Shown here: one piece after another, positions 17,644 through 26,616 of the stretch
Position numbering within the stretch: position 1 is the first letter of the stretch
Layout of the letters: each line of letters opens with the position of its first letter
Source: Kaustia mangrovi
GTDB taxonomy: Bacteria > Pseudomonadota > Alphaproteobacteria > Rhizobiales > Im1
NCBI RefSeq assembly: GCF_015482775.1
Contig: NZ_CP058214.1
Span: 186,001-250,000 of the forward strand
Length of the DNA stretch: 64,000 nucleotides
Direction of reading: 5' to 3'
Translations under genes and position numbers: made by a program
Notes under the pieces: model-generated
What the model was told of the DNA's origin: nothing
Databases searched by the model: none
Seen by the model: the letters and a program-made list of their open reading frames with translations, nothing else

Positions 17644-20058
17644 CTATCGCCGCGTTCCGCGCCGTGCGCCTTCGATGCAGGCCTCCACGATGGCGTCGGC
17701 GTCGATGCGGTAATGGGCATAGAGCTCCGCGATCGAGCCGGTCTGGCCGAAATGCTCCACGCCGAGCGCCTGCACCCTGTGGCCGTGGACCGAGCCGAGC
17801 CAGGACAGCGTCGCGGGATGCCCGTCGAGCACGGTCACCAGGCCCGCATCGCGGGCGAGGGGGGCGAGCAGGCGCTCCACATGGGCCTGCCGGTCGTGGC
17901 CGTGCTGGCGCGCCGTCTGGGCGGCTTTCCACCCGGCGGCGAGGCGGTCGGCGGAGGTCACCGCCAGAAGCCCCGCGCCGGGGAAGCTGTGCAGCACGTC
18001 GCCCATGGCGGCCGCCGCCTCCGGCGCCACCGCGCCCGTATAGGCGATGGCGAGCCGTGCGCCCTCCGCGGGCGGACGCACCCAATAACCGCCCTGGATG
18101 ATGTCCTCCTTCGTCTCGTCGCCGAGCGCGCGCACCGGCTGGTCGATGGTGCGCGTCGACAGGCGCAGATAGACCGAGCCGCCATCGCGCTCGTGCACCC
18201 ATTCGTCGCCCCTGGGCGCGCGCGGCTCGCGCTGGATATATTCGAAGGCCCATTGGAGGATGGCGGCCAACTCGTCCACATAGGAGGGCTCGAAGGCGGC
18301 GAGCCCGTCCTGCGCCATGCCGATCAGCGGTGTGCCGACGGACTGGTGCGCGCCGCCCTCGGGCGCGAGCGTGATGCCGGACGGCGTCGCGGCCAGGATG
18401 AAGCGGGCGTCCTGATAGCAGGCATAGTTGAGCGCATCGAGGCCGCGCTGGATGAACGGGTCGTAGAGCGTGCCCACCGGCAGGACGCGCGTGCCGAAGA
18501 GCTCGTGCGACAGCCCCAGCGCGGCAAGCAGGATAAACAGATTGTTCTCCGCGATGCCGAGCTCGATATGCTGGCCCTTCGGCCCGGCATCCCAGAGCTG
18601 GGCGGACATGAGCTTGCGCGCGTGGAAGACGTCCTCCTTCTCCTTCATGGAGAACAGGCCGCGCCGGTTCACCCAGGGGCCGAGATTGGTGGAGACGGTC
18701 ACGTCCGGCGAGGTCGTCACGATGTGGTCGCCAAGGGGCGCGTCGGACCGGGCGATCTCGGCGAGGATCTTGCCGAAGCCCTCCTGCGTGGACATCGCGC
18801 CCTTCGCCTCCGGCACGGGCAGCTCGCCCACCGGCACGGCGGGCGCCTTCAGACGGCGCGTGCCCTCGCGCACGAAGGGGACGGAGGAGACGAGCCGCTC
18901 CATCTCGTCCTCGGGCCTGGAGAGCCCTGCGAAGCGCGACCATTCCTCGCCGTCGGCAAGCCCCATGGACGCCTTGAGGGCGGCCATCTGCTTCGGCGTC
19001 ATGAGGCCGGCGTGATTGTCCTTGTGGCCGGCAAAGGGCAGGCCCTTGCCCTTGACCGTGTAGCAGATGAAGGCGATGGGCCGGTCGTCGCGCACGCCCT
19101 CGAAGGCCTCCAGAAGCGTTTCGAGGCAATGCCCGCCGAGATTGGTCATGAGGTCGGCGAGCGCGTCGTCGTCATAGCTGTCGACGAGCTTCAGCGTCTC
19201 GGGATGGCCGGAGAGATCGGCGCGCAATTGCTGGCGCCAGCCGGCGCCGCCCTGGAAGGTGAGGGCGGAATAGAGCGAGTTCGGGCAATCGTCGATCCAT
19301 TGCCTGAGCGCCTCGCCGCCGGGCCTGGCGAAGGCCGCGCGCTGCCTGGCGCCGTGCTTTATGGTCACGACCTGCCAGCCCATATTGGTGAACACGTTCT
19401 CCAGCTTGGGATAGAGCCGGTCGGAGATCACCGCGTCGAGGCTCTGGCGGTTATAGTCGATGATCCACCAGCAATTCCTCAGATCGTGCTTCCAGCCCTC
19501 GAGCAGCGCCTCGTAGATATTGCCCTCGTCGAGCTCGGCATCGCCGACCAGCGCGACCATGCGGCCTTCCGGCCGCTCCCGGCCCCAGCCCTTGGCGCGG
19601 ATATAGTCCTGGACGAGCGAGGCGAAGGACGTCATCGCGACGCCCAGGCCCACCGAGCCGGTGGAGAAATCCACGTCGTCTGAATCCTTTGTCCGCGAGG
19701 GATAGGACTGCGCGCCGCCGAAGGCGCGGAAGCCTTCGAGCTTCTCCAGCGTCTGGTGGCCGAAGAGATACTGGATGGCGTGGAAGACCGGGCTCGCATG
19801 CGGCTTCACCGCGACCCGGTCCTGGGGGTTCAGCACGCGGAAATAGAGCGCGGTCATGATGGTGGCGAGCGAGGCGGAGGAGGCCTGATGGCCGCCCACC
19901 TTCAGATCGTCGTCCTTGCGCCGCTCGTGATTGGCATGGTGGATGATCTGGCTCGACAGCCACAGGACCTTGCGCTCGAGCTCCTCGAGGGTCTCGACGG
20001 GCAGGCGCTCTTGCGCGGCCTCGCCGTGGTCCTGTGTTGCCTGTGCCGGAGATGCCAT
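17644..20058 (-). CDS. Thiamine-diphosphate enzyme, AceE-like homodimeric E1 / 'transketolase'
   Basis: An 804-residue ThDP enzyme often named transketolase in alphaproteobacteria. Its layout is closer to the homodimeric pyruvate dehydrogenase E1 (AceE): KVLWLSSQIIHHANHERR, the Asp-rich cofactor motif VGDAELDEGNIYEALLEGWK with NCWWIIDYNRQSLD, YTVKGKGLPFAGHKDNHAG, then the GIAENNLFILLAALGLSHEL pyrimidine-domain motif and SGITLAPEGGAHQSVGTP. A C-terminal domain with GHPATLSWLGSV and HRVQALGVEHFGQ completes it. The ATG at 20058 follows a strong aggaagagg ribosome site. No E2/E3 (lipoyl) partner genes are next to it, so the acceptor is unclear; it may act as an unusual transketolase or 2-oxoacid decarboxylase. 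Confidence 0.8.
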   Translation of the reverse strand: MASPAQATQDHGEAAQERLPVETLEELERKVLWLSSQIIHHANHERRKDDDLKVGGHQASSASLATIMTALYFRVLNPQDRVAVKPHASPVFHAIQYLFGHQTLEKLEGFRAFGGAQSYPSRTKDSDDVDFSTGSVGLGVAMTSFASLVQDYIRAKGWGRERPEGRMVALVGDAELDEGNIYEALLEGWKHDLRNCWWIIDYNRQSLDAVISDRLYPKLENVFTNMGWQVVTIKHGARQRAAFARPGGEALRQWIDDCPNSLYSALTFQGGAGWRQQLRADLSGHPETLKLVDSYDDDALADLMTNLGGHCLETLLEAFEGVRDDRPIAFICYTVKGKGLPFAGHKDNHAGLMTPKQMAALKASMGLADGEEWSRFAGLSRPEDEMERLVSSVPFVREGTRRLKAPAVPVGELPVPEAKGAMSTQEGFGKILAEIARSDAPLGDHIVTTSPDVTVSTNLGPWVNRRGLFSMKEKEDVFHARKLMSAQLWDAGPKGQHIELGIAENNLFILLAALGLSHELFGTRVLPVGTLYDPFIQRGLDALNYACYQDARFILAATPSGITLAPEGGAHQSVGTPLIGMAQDGLAAFEPSYVDELAAILQWAFEYIQREPRAPRGDEWVHERDGGSVYLRLSTRTIDQPVRALGDETKEDIIQGGYWVRPPAEGARLAIAYTGAVAPEAAAAMGDVLHSFPGAGLLAVTSADRLAAGWKAAQTARQHGHDRQAHVERLLAPLARDAGLVTVLDGHPATLSWLGSVHGHRVQALGVEHFGQTGSIAELYAHYRIDADAIVEACIEGARRGTRR

Positions 20059-20233
20059 GGCGCTCTTCCTCTTCCTCAAATTGGTCCTCGCCTCTAGATG
20101 ATCATGACGGGGACGCCCCGTCCAGAACGCATATGCCGTCTTCGTCCGGCGGCCTCTTGCGGTTGGCGCGGGACGCTCGTGCCGTTACAAATCACGCGAG
20201 TCGATTTTGAGGCAAACGAGAGGAGCAGAACTC

Positions 20234-20899
20234 ATGGCACATGTCGTCATCACGGGAGCCAATCGCGGTGTCGGGCTCGAGCTGGCGCGGCAGTTCGCGG
20301 CGCGCGGCGATCAGGTGACGGCGGTCTGCCGGTCTGTCTCCGACAGCCTCAAGGCGCTCGATGTGGAGATCGTCGACGGCGTGGACATGACGGACGATGC
20401 GTCCGTCGCCCGGCTCGCCTCCGCCTTGAAGGGCCGTGCCATCGACATTCTCGTCAACAATGCGGGCGTGTTTCTCGACCGCAACGATCTGGAGCACGCC
20501 GATCTCGACGCGATCGCGACGGAGTTCGACGTGAACGCGCTCGGCCCCTTGCGGGTCTCCCGCGCGCTCCTGCCGATGATGGGGGAGGGCGGCAAGATCG
20601 CCATCATCTCCTCCATCAGGGGATCGCTCGACGATACCGCGAGCGGCGGCAGCTATGGCTATCGCATGTCGAAGGCGGCGGCGAACATGGCCGGGCGCAC
20701 CCTGTCGGTGGAGCTCGCGCCGCGCGGGATCGCGGTGATCCTGCTCCATCCGGGCTATGTCGCCACCGACATGACGAGCCATCAGGGGCCGGTTCCCACG
20801 CACAAGGCCGCCGCCGGCATCATCGAGCGGATCGACGCGCTCGACATGGAGATGACCGGCACGTTCTGGCATGCGGAAGGGCGGCACCTGCCCTGGTGA
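20234..20899 (+). CDS. Short-chain dehydrogenase/reductase (SDR)
   Basis: A 221-residue NAD(P)-dependent Rossmann oxidoreductase. The cofactor motif TGANRGVG is at the N-terminus, followed by NNAG, the Ser of IAIISSIRGS and the catalytic YGYRMSK (YxxxK). The C-terminus has the PGYVATDM turn common to this subgroup (csgA-like SDRs). The substrate is unknown. The start follows a gagaggagc ribosome site. It is transcribed away from the AceE-like gene and converges on the aminotransferase gene with 25 bases between. Confidence 0.88.
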   Translation: MAHVVITGANRGVGLELARQFAARGDQVTAVCRSVSDSLKALDVEIVDGVDMTDDASVARLASALKGRAIDILVNNAGVFLDRNDLEHADLDAIATEFDVNALGPLRVSRALLPMMGEGGKIAIISSIRGSLDDTASGGSYGYRMSKAAANMAGRTLSVELAPRGIAVILLHPGYVATDMTSHQGPVPTHKAAAGIIERIDALDMEMTGTFWHAEGRHLPW

Positions 20900-20924
20900 G
20901 GGCGTGGCGCCGCCGGTCAGGGCG

Positions 20925-22142
20925 TCACGACAGCGCCTTGAGGGCCGCCTCGAAGCGCGACAGCCCGTCGTCGAGCTGGGCGTCGCTGGCGGCGAATGAC
21001 AGCCGCACGCAGCGCGCGTCGCCGAAGGCCGAACCCGGCACGGTCGCAAGTCCGTGTGCTTCGAGCAGCCAGTCGCAGAACGCATCCGTATCGGCCAGCA
21101 CGCGCCCGTCGATCTCGCGGCCCAGAAGGGCGGAGACATCCGGGAAGACGTAGAAGGTGCCGGGCGGCGTCATGGTCTCGATGCCCGGGCAGGCGGCCAG
21201 GCGCGCCATGACGGCGTCGCGGCGCTTGCGATAGGTCTCGCGCATCTCCTCGCATGCCGTGCGGTCGCCCTTCAGCGCGGCGATGGCGGCGCGCTGGACA
21301 AAGGAGTTCGCCGCGGAGGTGAAGGTGCCCTGAACCTTGCTCGCCGCCTTCGCGATGGGGGCGGGGGCGGCGAGATAGCCGAGCCGCCAGCCGGTCATGG
21401 CGAAGGACTTCGACAGCCCGTTGATCGTGATCGTGCGTTCGGCCATGCCCTCCAGCGTGCCGATGGAGACGTGCTCGCCCTCGAAGACGATATATTCGTA
21501 GATCTCGTCGGCGATGATGCACAGATGCGGGTGGGCGCGCACCACCTCCGCAAGCGCCTCCAGCTCGGCGCGGCTGTAGACGGCGCCCGAGGGATTGCAG
21601 GGCGAGTTCATGAGGATCGCCTTGGTGCGCGGCGTGATCGCGTCGGCAATGCGCTCCGGCGGCGCCTTGAAGTCGTCGTCGATGGTGGAGGCCACCTCCA
21701 CGACGCGCCCGCCCGCCATCTTGATGATGCCCGCATAGGAGGCCCAGTAGGGGGCGAGAACGATCACCTCGTCACCCTCGTCGACAAGGGCGTAGATCGC
21801 GTCCGTGAGCGCCTGCTTGGCGCCATTGGTCACCACCACCTCGCCGGCGCCGTAGGCGAGCCCGTTCTCCACCCGGAGCTTCTCCGCGATTGCCTCGCGC
21901 AGCTCCGGATAGCCGGGCACCGGCCCGTAATGGGTGTAGCCGGCCTCCATGGCCTCGATGGCCGCCTTGCGGATCGCGGCGGGCGTGTCGAAATCCGGTT
22001 CGCCGAGCGTCAGGCTGACGATCGTTCGCCCCTCGGCCGCGAGATCGCGCGCCTTCTGCGACATGCGGATGATGCCGGCCTCCTCGATGGCCGTGGTGCG
22101 CGCGGACAGGAGGGCGGAGGGGTCGTAGTTGTTCTGGGTCAT
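20925..22142 (-). CDS. Class I pyridoxal-phosphate aminotransferase (aspartate aminotransferase-like)
   Basis: A 405-residue fold type I aminotransferase. It has the substrate-pocket motif SLTLGEPDFDTPAAI, VTNGAKQALTDAIYAL for phosphate binding, NSPCNPSGAVYS, DEIYEYIVFEG, and the PLP lysine in NGLSKSFAMTGWRLGYLAAP. It most resembles the prokaryotic AspC (1-gamma) group that transaminates Asp/Glu and sometimes aromatic or branched-chain substrates. It is divergent from the ArsR gene, with a 152-base shared upstream region. Confidence 0.88.
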   Translation of the reverse strand: MTQNNYDPSALLSARTTAIEEAGIIRMSQKARDLAAEGRTIVSLTLGEPDFDTPAAIRKAAIEAMEAGYTHYGPVPGYPELREAIAEKLRVENGLAYGAGEVVVTNGAKQALTDAIYALVDEGDEVIVLAPYWASYAGIIKMAGGRVVEVASTIDDDFKAPPERIADAITPRTKAILMNSPCNPSGAVYSRAELEALAEVVRAHPHLCIIADEIYEYIVFEGEHVSIGTLEGMAERTITINGLSKSFAMTGWRLGYLAAPAPIAKAASKVQGTFTSAANSFVQRAAIAALKGDRTACEEMRETYRKRRDAVMARLAACPGIETMTPPGTFYVFPDVSALLGREIDGRVLADTDAFCDWLLEAHGLATVPGSAFGDARCVRLSFAASDAQLDDGLSRFEAALKALS

Positions 22143-22273
22143 GCCGGGGATCCATGGGTGGGGAAGGCAGGCTTGTGCGAGATCTCCATATGATGGCGCT
22201 TGCGCGTTGCGGTCAAGACGGGCGGGACCGGTATCGGTGACGGTTCCCTGTGGGGAGGGTTGCCATTCTCCAT

Positions 22274-22295
22274 TATATCGGTATATTTCGATATA
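22274..22295. promoter_or_regulatory. Candidate ArsR operator at the arsR start (TATATCG-N8-CGATATA)
   Basis: Inverted repeat with 7-bp arms (22274-22280, 22289-22295) and an 8-base spacer. It touches the A of the arsR ATG at 22295. The core TATCG-N8-CGATA recurs with the same spacing 13 bases before the Old Yellow Enzyme start (22708-22725). Shared core and spacing suggest one dimeric regulator binding both. Because it abuts the ATG, no ribosome site is visible and the mRNA may be leaderless. Confidence 0.6.
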
Positions 22296-22625
22296 TGGAC
22301 ATCGAACGGACGCTCGCCGCTCTCAACAACCCGGTCCGCCGGCGGATTCTCGCCTGGCTGAAGGACCGGTCGAACTTCCCGCCCGCCCTGCCGGAGCATG
22401 CCGGGTGGACGGGTGTGCGTGGGCTACATCCAGGAGAAGGCGGGGCTCTCGCAATCCACCGTCTCCAACTATATGGGCCTGCTCAGGCAGGCCGGCCTGG
22501 TCCGGGCCGAGCGCCACGGCCAGTGGACCTTCTACCGGCGCGACGAGGAGGCGATCCGCGCCTTTCTGAAGGCGTTGGGCGACGAGCTTCTCGAGGAGCA
22601 GCGAAGCGACACGCCGGACCTGTGA
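22295..22625 (+). CDS. ArsR-family helix-turn-helix regulator (frameshift near 22408-22425)
   Basis: A small winged-helix repressor of about 110 residues. The N-terminus (MDIERTLAALNNPVRRRILA) is in one frame. The remainder is in another: VGYIQEKAGLSQSTVSNYMG (recognition helix), then LLRQAGLVRAERHGQWTFYR (wing). Restoring a C and a G (two missing bases) around 22408-22425 gives the natural junction HAGLDGVCVGYIQEKAG, which matches the pattern of this subfamily. It lacks the classic metal-binding ELCVCDL motif; the Cys in GVCVGY may be the sensing residue. It is divergent from the aminotransferase gene and upstream of the Old Yellow Enzyme gene that shares its operator. Confidence 0.78.
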
Positions 22626-22707
22626 CGCCGCCCGCCCTGGAGTGAAGCCGGCCCGGGGGCGCCCGGTCGCGGAAAGGGAACATCGCTGCCGGTTTCGCAT
22701 CTGAGTT

Positions 22708-22725
22708 TATCGAAAAATCGCGATA
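22708..22725. promoter_or_regulatory. Candidate ArsR operator before the Old Yellow Enzyme gene (TATCG-N8-CGATA)
   Basis: Inverted repeat with 5-bp arms (22708-22712, 22721-22725) and an 8-base spacer, in an AT-rich stretch just before the ATG at 22739. Its core and spacing match the repeat at 22274-22295. The location fits repression of the downstream gene. Confidence 0.58.
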
Positions 22726-22738
22726 TGGAGATTTATAA

Positions 22739-23971
22739 ATGGGATCATCAATTCGGGACTCACTCACGCTGCCGAACGGCGTGGAGCTTGGAAACCGTAT
22801 CGTGAAATCGGCCATGTCGGAGGCGCTGGGCGACGAGCGCAACGATCCGACCGACGGTCTGATCGATCTCTTCGAACGCTGGGGGAGAGGCGGGGCCGGG
22901 ATGCTGATCACGGGCAACACGCCCGTCGACCGGGATCATCTCGAACATGCCGCCAATGTCGTTCTCGACGGGAAGACCGACCGCGACCGGATGCGCCGGC
23001 TGGCCACGGCCGCCAGGAGCGGCGGCGCACGGGCGCTGGTGCAGATCGCCCATGGCGGACGGCAGACGCCGGCGGCGGTCAATCCGCACCCGCTGTCCAT
23101 ATCCGGCCGTCCCCTCGACCTGCCCGGATACGGCACGCCACGCGCCGCCGAAGAGGGCGAGCTGGAGGTCGTCGTCGCCCAATTCGCAAGATCGGCCGGC
23201 CTTGCCATGGAGGCCGGTTTCGACGGGGTGGAGATCCATGCCGCGCACGGCTATCTCCTGAGCTCGGCGCTGTCGCCGCGCATCAACACGCGCACGGATC
23301 GCTGGGGCGGGTCGCTCCGCAACCGCTCGCGCCTCCTTCGCCAGGTGGTGCGCGCCGTCCGTGCCGAGGTGGGGCCCGGTGCCATCGTGGCGGTCAAGCT
23401 CAACTCCTCCGACTTCCAGAAGGGCGGCTTCAGCCACGAGGACAGCATCGCGGTCGCCCGGATGCTGGAGGCGGAGCATGTGGACCTCGTGGAGATATCC
23501 GGTGGCAATTTCGAGACGCCGGTCGCCTATCGCCATGCCGCCGTGGCGCAGGGCACGGCACGGCGCGAGGCCTATTTCCTGGACTATGCACGCGACATCA
23601 AGGCCGCGCTCGCCATTCCGGTCATGGTGACCGGCGGGTTTCGCTCCGCAAGCGCGATGAACGAGGCGCTCGCCGCCGGCGCGACCGACCTGATCGGCGC
23701 CGGGCGGCCCTTCATCGCGGACCCGGATTTCCCGCAGAAGATGTTCGACGGGGCAATCGACATGGCGCCGGCGCCCGAGCGGGACTTTCCCGCCGCCGAC
23801 ACCTTGCCGCGAGGCGCCGTCCTGAACTGGTTCTGCCACCAGCTCGCGCTCTGGGGCCGCGACGGCGCACCGGATCTCGACCTCGCGCTGCTCGACGGTC
23901 ATGAGCGCTATCTCGCCATGCTGGAGGAGGCGACCGGTCGCCTTCTCGCGGCGCGGCGGGTCGCGTCCTGA
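22739..23971 (+). CDS. NADH:flavin oxidoreductase, Old Yellow Enzyme family
   Basis: A 410-residue FMN-dependent TIM-barrel ene-reductase. It has the N-terminal LPNGVELGNRIVKSAMSE, a substrate-loop ALVQIAHGGRQTPA, the active-site GFDGVEIHAAHGYLLSSALS, SPRINTRTDRWGGSLRNRSR, VAVKLNSSDFQKGGFSHEDS, and FMN-phosphate binding VMVTGGFRSASAMNEALA with DLIGAGRPFIADPDF. It reduces activated C=C bonds of unsaturated aldehydes, ketones or nitro compounds; the physiological substrate is unknown. No Cys cluster for an iron-sulfur centre is present, so it is the short, FMN-only type. The shared operator suggests control by the upstream ArsR protein, perhaps in response to electrophiles. Confidence 0.9.
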   Translation: MGSSIRDSLTLPNGVELGNRIVKSAMSEALGDERNDPTDGLIDLFERWGRGGAGMLITGNTPVDRDHLEHAANVVLDGKTDRDRMRRLATAARSGGARALVQIAHGGRQTPAAVNPHPLSISGRPLDLPGYGTPRAAEEGELEVVVAQFARSAGLAMEAGFDGVEIHAAHGYLLSSALSPRINTRTDRWGGSLRNRSRLLRQVVRAVRAEVGPGAIVAVKLNSSDFQKGGFSHEDSIAVARMLEAEHVDLVEISGGNFETPVAYRHAAVAQGTARREAYFLDYARDIKAALAIPVMVTGGFRSASAMNEALAAGATDLIGAGRPFIADPDFPQKMFDGAIDMAPAPERDFPAADTLPRGAVLNWFCHQLALWGRDGAPDLDLALLDGHERYLAMLEEATGRLLAARRVAS

Positions 23972-24063
23972 ACGGTGCTGGCCGCCGCATACGATAGAAC
24001 TTGCGGGGCCGAGGGCTTGCGGGCACACTCGCGCGGTTTTCGAACCTCGACGGGAGACCGGTC

Positions 24064-24428
24064 ATGCCGCGTCAGGCGGGTATCACAGCGCTGCTGCTTG
24101 TTTCGGGCGGGCTTCTGCTCGCCGGCTGCGCGGACAAGGGCGCGGCCCGGGCAGTGCGGTTCCTGGTGTGCGGCACAACGAGCCGGTGATCTACAACAAC
24201 CAGCGCTATGTGGTGAGCTATCGCTTCGACGAGAGCGCATCGGCCTATGCGGTGGCGGTGGCGCGCCCGGGTAAGGCGCTCGGCAAGGGCGATGGCGAGA
24301 CGGCCCGGCAGGTCGCCCAGTCGACCGTCACCTATTACGCCTGCCCGACAAGCACGCGCGCGAAACTCGCCGAAGGCAGTGCGAGACTGTCGAAGGCGAC
24401 CTGGCACATGCAGGTCAAATGCACCTGA
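24064..24428 (+). CDS. Small lipoprotein, function unknown (frameshift near 24173)
   Basis: About 121 residues. The signal peptide ends with a lipobox LLLAGC, so the mature protein should be lipid-anchored. After AVRFLVCG the frame breaks, and the protein resumes as NEPVIYNNQRYVVSYRFDES, ending TTW-like as KATWHMQVKCT. One missing C (ggccac read as ggcac) would restore it. The Cys pair YYACPTS and VKCT may form a disulfide. No function is recognised. It follows the Old Yellow Enzyme gene by 92 bases on the same strand. Confidence 0.62.
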
Positions 24429-24635
24429 CGGTCCGAATGCCCGGCCCGTGCTCACAAGATTGCGCCGGGCGGTCCGATATCTTCGCGGTCATGGCGCGGG
24501 CGCGGGCAACTTAGAAATCCAATTTCGCATGAATATCTTACAATGAATGGGATCATCGTCCCGAAGCGTCTTGTCGCGCCGATACCGAAAAAAAAGAACG
24601 GGCGGGGAGGACGAACGGACAGGGAGATTGGACCC

Positions 24636-25730
24636 ATGACGATATTCGCCTCTGCCGATTTCGATGGCCATGAGGCCGTCCACGCCTTCTATGACCGCGC
24701 GACCGGTCTCCAGGGGTTCGTCGCACTCCATTCCACCGCGCTTGGGCCGGCCTTCGGCGGCTGCCGGATGTGGGCCTATGACAGCGAGGACGCAGCGCTC
24801 GGCGATGCGCTCAGGCTGTCGCGCGGCATGAGCTACAAGAACGCGCTTGCCGAGCTTCCCTATGGCGGCGGCAAGGCGGTGATCATGGCCGATGGGCGCC
24901 GCGTGCGCTCGCCGGCCCTGTTCGAGGCCTTCGGGCGCGTGGTCGACAGCTTGGGCGGGCGCTACATCACCGCGGAGGATGTCGGGACCAGCGTGGAGGA
25001 CATGCGTGTCGTCGCCCGCATGACGGCCCATGTCAGCGGCATCGCGACGGGGGCGGATGGCGGCGTCGGCGGCGATCCCTCGCCGAAGACGGCCTATGGC
25101 GTGCTGCAGGGCATGCGCGCTGCGGTGGAAATGGCGTTCGGCCGGGACGGGCTCGACGGCCTGACGGTCGCCGTGCAGGGCGTGGGCCATGTGGGCTTCC
25201 ATCTCTGCCGGCTCCTGCACGAGGCGGGCGCGCATCTCGTCGTGGCCGATGTCGCAGCGGAGAACACGGCGCGGGCGGCGGAGGCCTTCGGCGCCCGCAT
25301 CGTGGCGCCCGACGCGATCCTCGCCGAGGACGCCGACGTGCTCGCGCCCTGCGCACTGGGCGGGGTCCTGGATGCGAAGTCGATTCCCGAGCTCAAGGCC
25401 TCGGTGATCGCCGGTGCAGCCAACAACCAGCTCGCCACCGACGACGACGGACGCCGGCTTCTCGAGCGCGGCATCGTCTACGCGCCCGACTATGCCATCA
25501 ATGCCGGCGGTATCATCGCGGTGGCCGCCGAACATGAGGGCGAGACCGACAGTGCTGCCGTCCACGCCAGGATCGGACGGATCTACGCGCGGACGATGGC
25601 CATCCTGGAGCGCGCGCGGGCCGAGGGCCGGCCGCCCCACGAGGTCGCCGACATCATGGCGCGCGAACGCATGCAGCTTGCCCCGCAGGCGGAGCTGGTG
25701 CGCGAGGCCGTTCTTTCGGACACCCATTAG
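24636..25730 (+). CDS. Glu/Leu/Phe/Val dehydrogenase (leucine dehydrogenase-like)
   Basis: A 364-residue NAD-dependent amino acid dehydrogenase that deaminates an amino acid to its 2-oxo acid and ammonia. It has the catalytic-lysine motif SYKNALAELPYGGGKAVI, the second-domain hinge ITAEDVGTSVEDM, the dinucleotide-binding VAVQGVGHVGFHLCRLLHEA, and AGAANNQLATDDDGRRLLER. Length and the GGGK motif match leucine/valine/phenylalanine dehydrogenases and not glutamate dehydrogenase. The ATG at 24636 follows an agggag ribosome site and gives MTIFASADFDGHEAVHAFYD; the open frame above it is a basic stretch without family residues. Substrate preference is not certain. It fits a branched-chain catabolic theme with livJ and ivd. 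Confidence 0.86.
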   Translation: MTIFASADFDGHEAVHAFYDRATGLQGFVALHSTALGPAFGGCRMWAYDSEDAALGDALRLSRGMSYKNALAELPYGGGKAVIMADGRRVRSPALFEAFGRVVDSLGGRYITAEDVGTSVEDMRVVARMTAHVSGIATGADGGVGGDPSPKTAYGVLQGMRAAVEMAFGRDGLDGLTVAVQGVGHVGFHLCRLLHEAGAHLVVADVAAENTARAAEAFGARIVAPDAILAEDADVLAPCALGGVLDAKSIPELKASVIAGAANNQLATDDDGRRLLERGIVYAPDYAINAGGIIAVAAEHEGETDSAAVHARIGRIYARTMAILERARAEGRPPHEVADIMARERMQLAPQAELVREAVLSDTH

Positions 25731-25757
25731 GGCGGATCGCGGTCAAAGTAGATGGAC

Positions 25758-25828
25758 CGCTCATCCCGGCGAAAGCCGAGATCTCTTGACCAGGATGCCT
25801 GAGATCCCGGCTTTCGCCGGGATGAGCG
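25758..25828. repeat. Dispersed palindrome / large stem-loop after the leucine-dehydrogenase-like gene
   Basis: Arms 25758-25785 and 25801-25828 are 28 bases each, reverse complements with one mismatch, around a 15-base spacer. The core (tcatcccggcgaaagcc) is a motif common between genes in many alphaproteobacteria. It sits between convergent genes (ending at 25730 and 25891) and may act as a transcription terminator or as an RNA-stability element. Confidence 0.85.
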
Positions 25829-25890
25829 GAAAATTACATCAGCTCAATGATCATGATCCGCTTTAGAAAAAGCACGTAACCTGTTGTGGT

Positions 25891-26508
25891 TCAGGTTAGT
25901 TCCCGGACGGCCGTGCGGTCTATGAAGTTCAGGGACATGTCCGAAAGCACATCGGGATCGAGGCCGTCGGCCGACAGCGACCATTCGAGCCACAGGCCGT
26001 TCAGAAGCGCCGTGAACTCCCGTGTCAGCGGGCCGATCTCCCGAGTGTCGCGCGCCTCGCCGATGATGTCCCGCAGGAGATGCCCGGTCAGCTCGCGGTA
26101 CTGCTCGTCGACCTCGCGATGGACGGTGCGAATATCGGGGTCCGTCATGGCGACGCCCCACAGGACCAGCCACGCGGTCACATAGTCGCGGGACACGACT
26201 GGAGCTGTGAACCGCGCCTTCACGAAGGCCCTGAGCCTCGCCCGCGGATCGGGCGGGCAGGCGTCGAGTGCGGCGCTGATATGGTTGAACAGCTGGTCGG
26301 ACAGATAGCGGTAGGCCGCGACGACGAGCTGGTTCTTCTCCCCGAAATGATGGCGGATCAGGCCGGGGGAAACATCCGCCTCGGCCGCGATGGTCCGCAC
26401 GCTCGAGCGGGCATGGCCATGCTTGGCCAGACAGCGCAGCAAGGCCTCGATGAGTGCCCGTCGTCGGATCTCCGGCTCTTCCCGCGAAAAAGAGCGACGC
26501 TGATTCAT
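25891..26508 (-). CDS. TetR/BetI-family transcriptional regulator
   Basis: A 205-residue repressor-type protein. The N-terminal helix-turn-helix (RRALIEALLRCLAKHGHARS, then VRTIAAEADVSPGLIRHHFG) is the TetR DNA-binding domain. The C-terminal domain (YVTAWLVLWGVAMTDPDIRT, IGPLTREFTALLNGLWLEWS) resembles BetI, the choline-sensing repressor of betaine synthesis genes. No bet genes are nearby, so it may control another target. The 316-base gap after its start (26509-26824) contains no convincing gene but does hold an AT-rich inverted repeat (26617-26672). Confidence 0.88.
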   Translation of the reverse strand: MNQRRSFSREEPEIRRRALIEALLRCLAKHGHARSSVRTIAAEADVSPGLIRHHFGEKNQLVVAAYRYLSDQLFNHISAALDACPPDPRARLRAFVKARFTAPVVSRDYVTAWLVLWGVAMTDPDIRTVHREVDEQYRELTGHLLRDIIGEARDTREIGPLTREFTALLNGLWLEWSLSADGLDPDVLSDMSLNFIDRTAVRELT

Positions 26509-26616
26509 GCCCCCGAATGCCCCCGATCGTCCCGATTGCAGCGCACGGCCATGCGGTCGGCTTGCCGACGGCCGCGTGGTTTCCCGAGAAACCCTTCCAC
26601 CTTAGTAGATTATGCG

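Noticed and set aside
25891-26508. Calling the TetR protein BetI
   Set aside because: The resemblance is general, and no choline or betaine genes are in the window.
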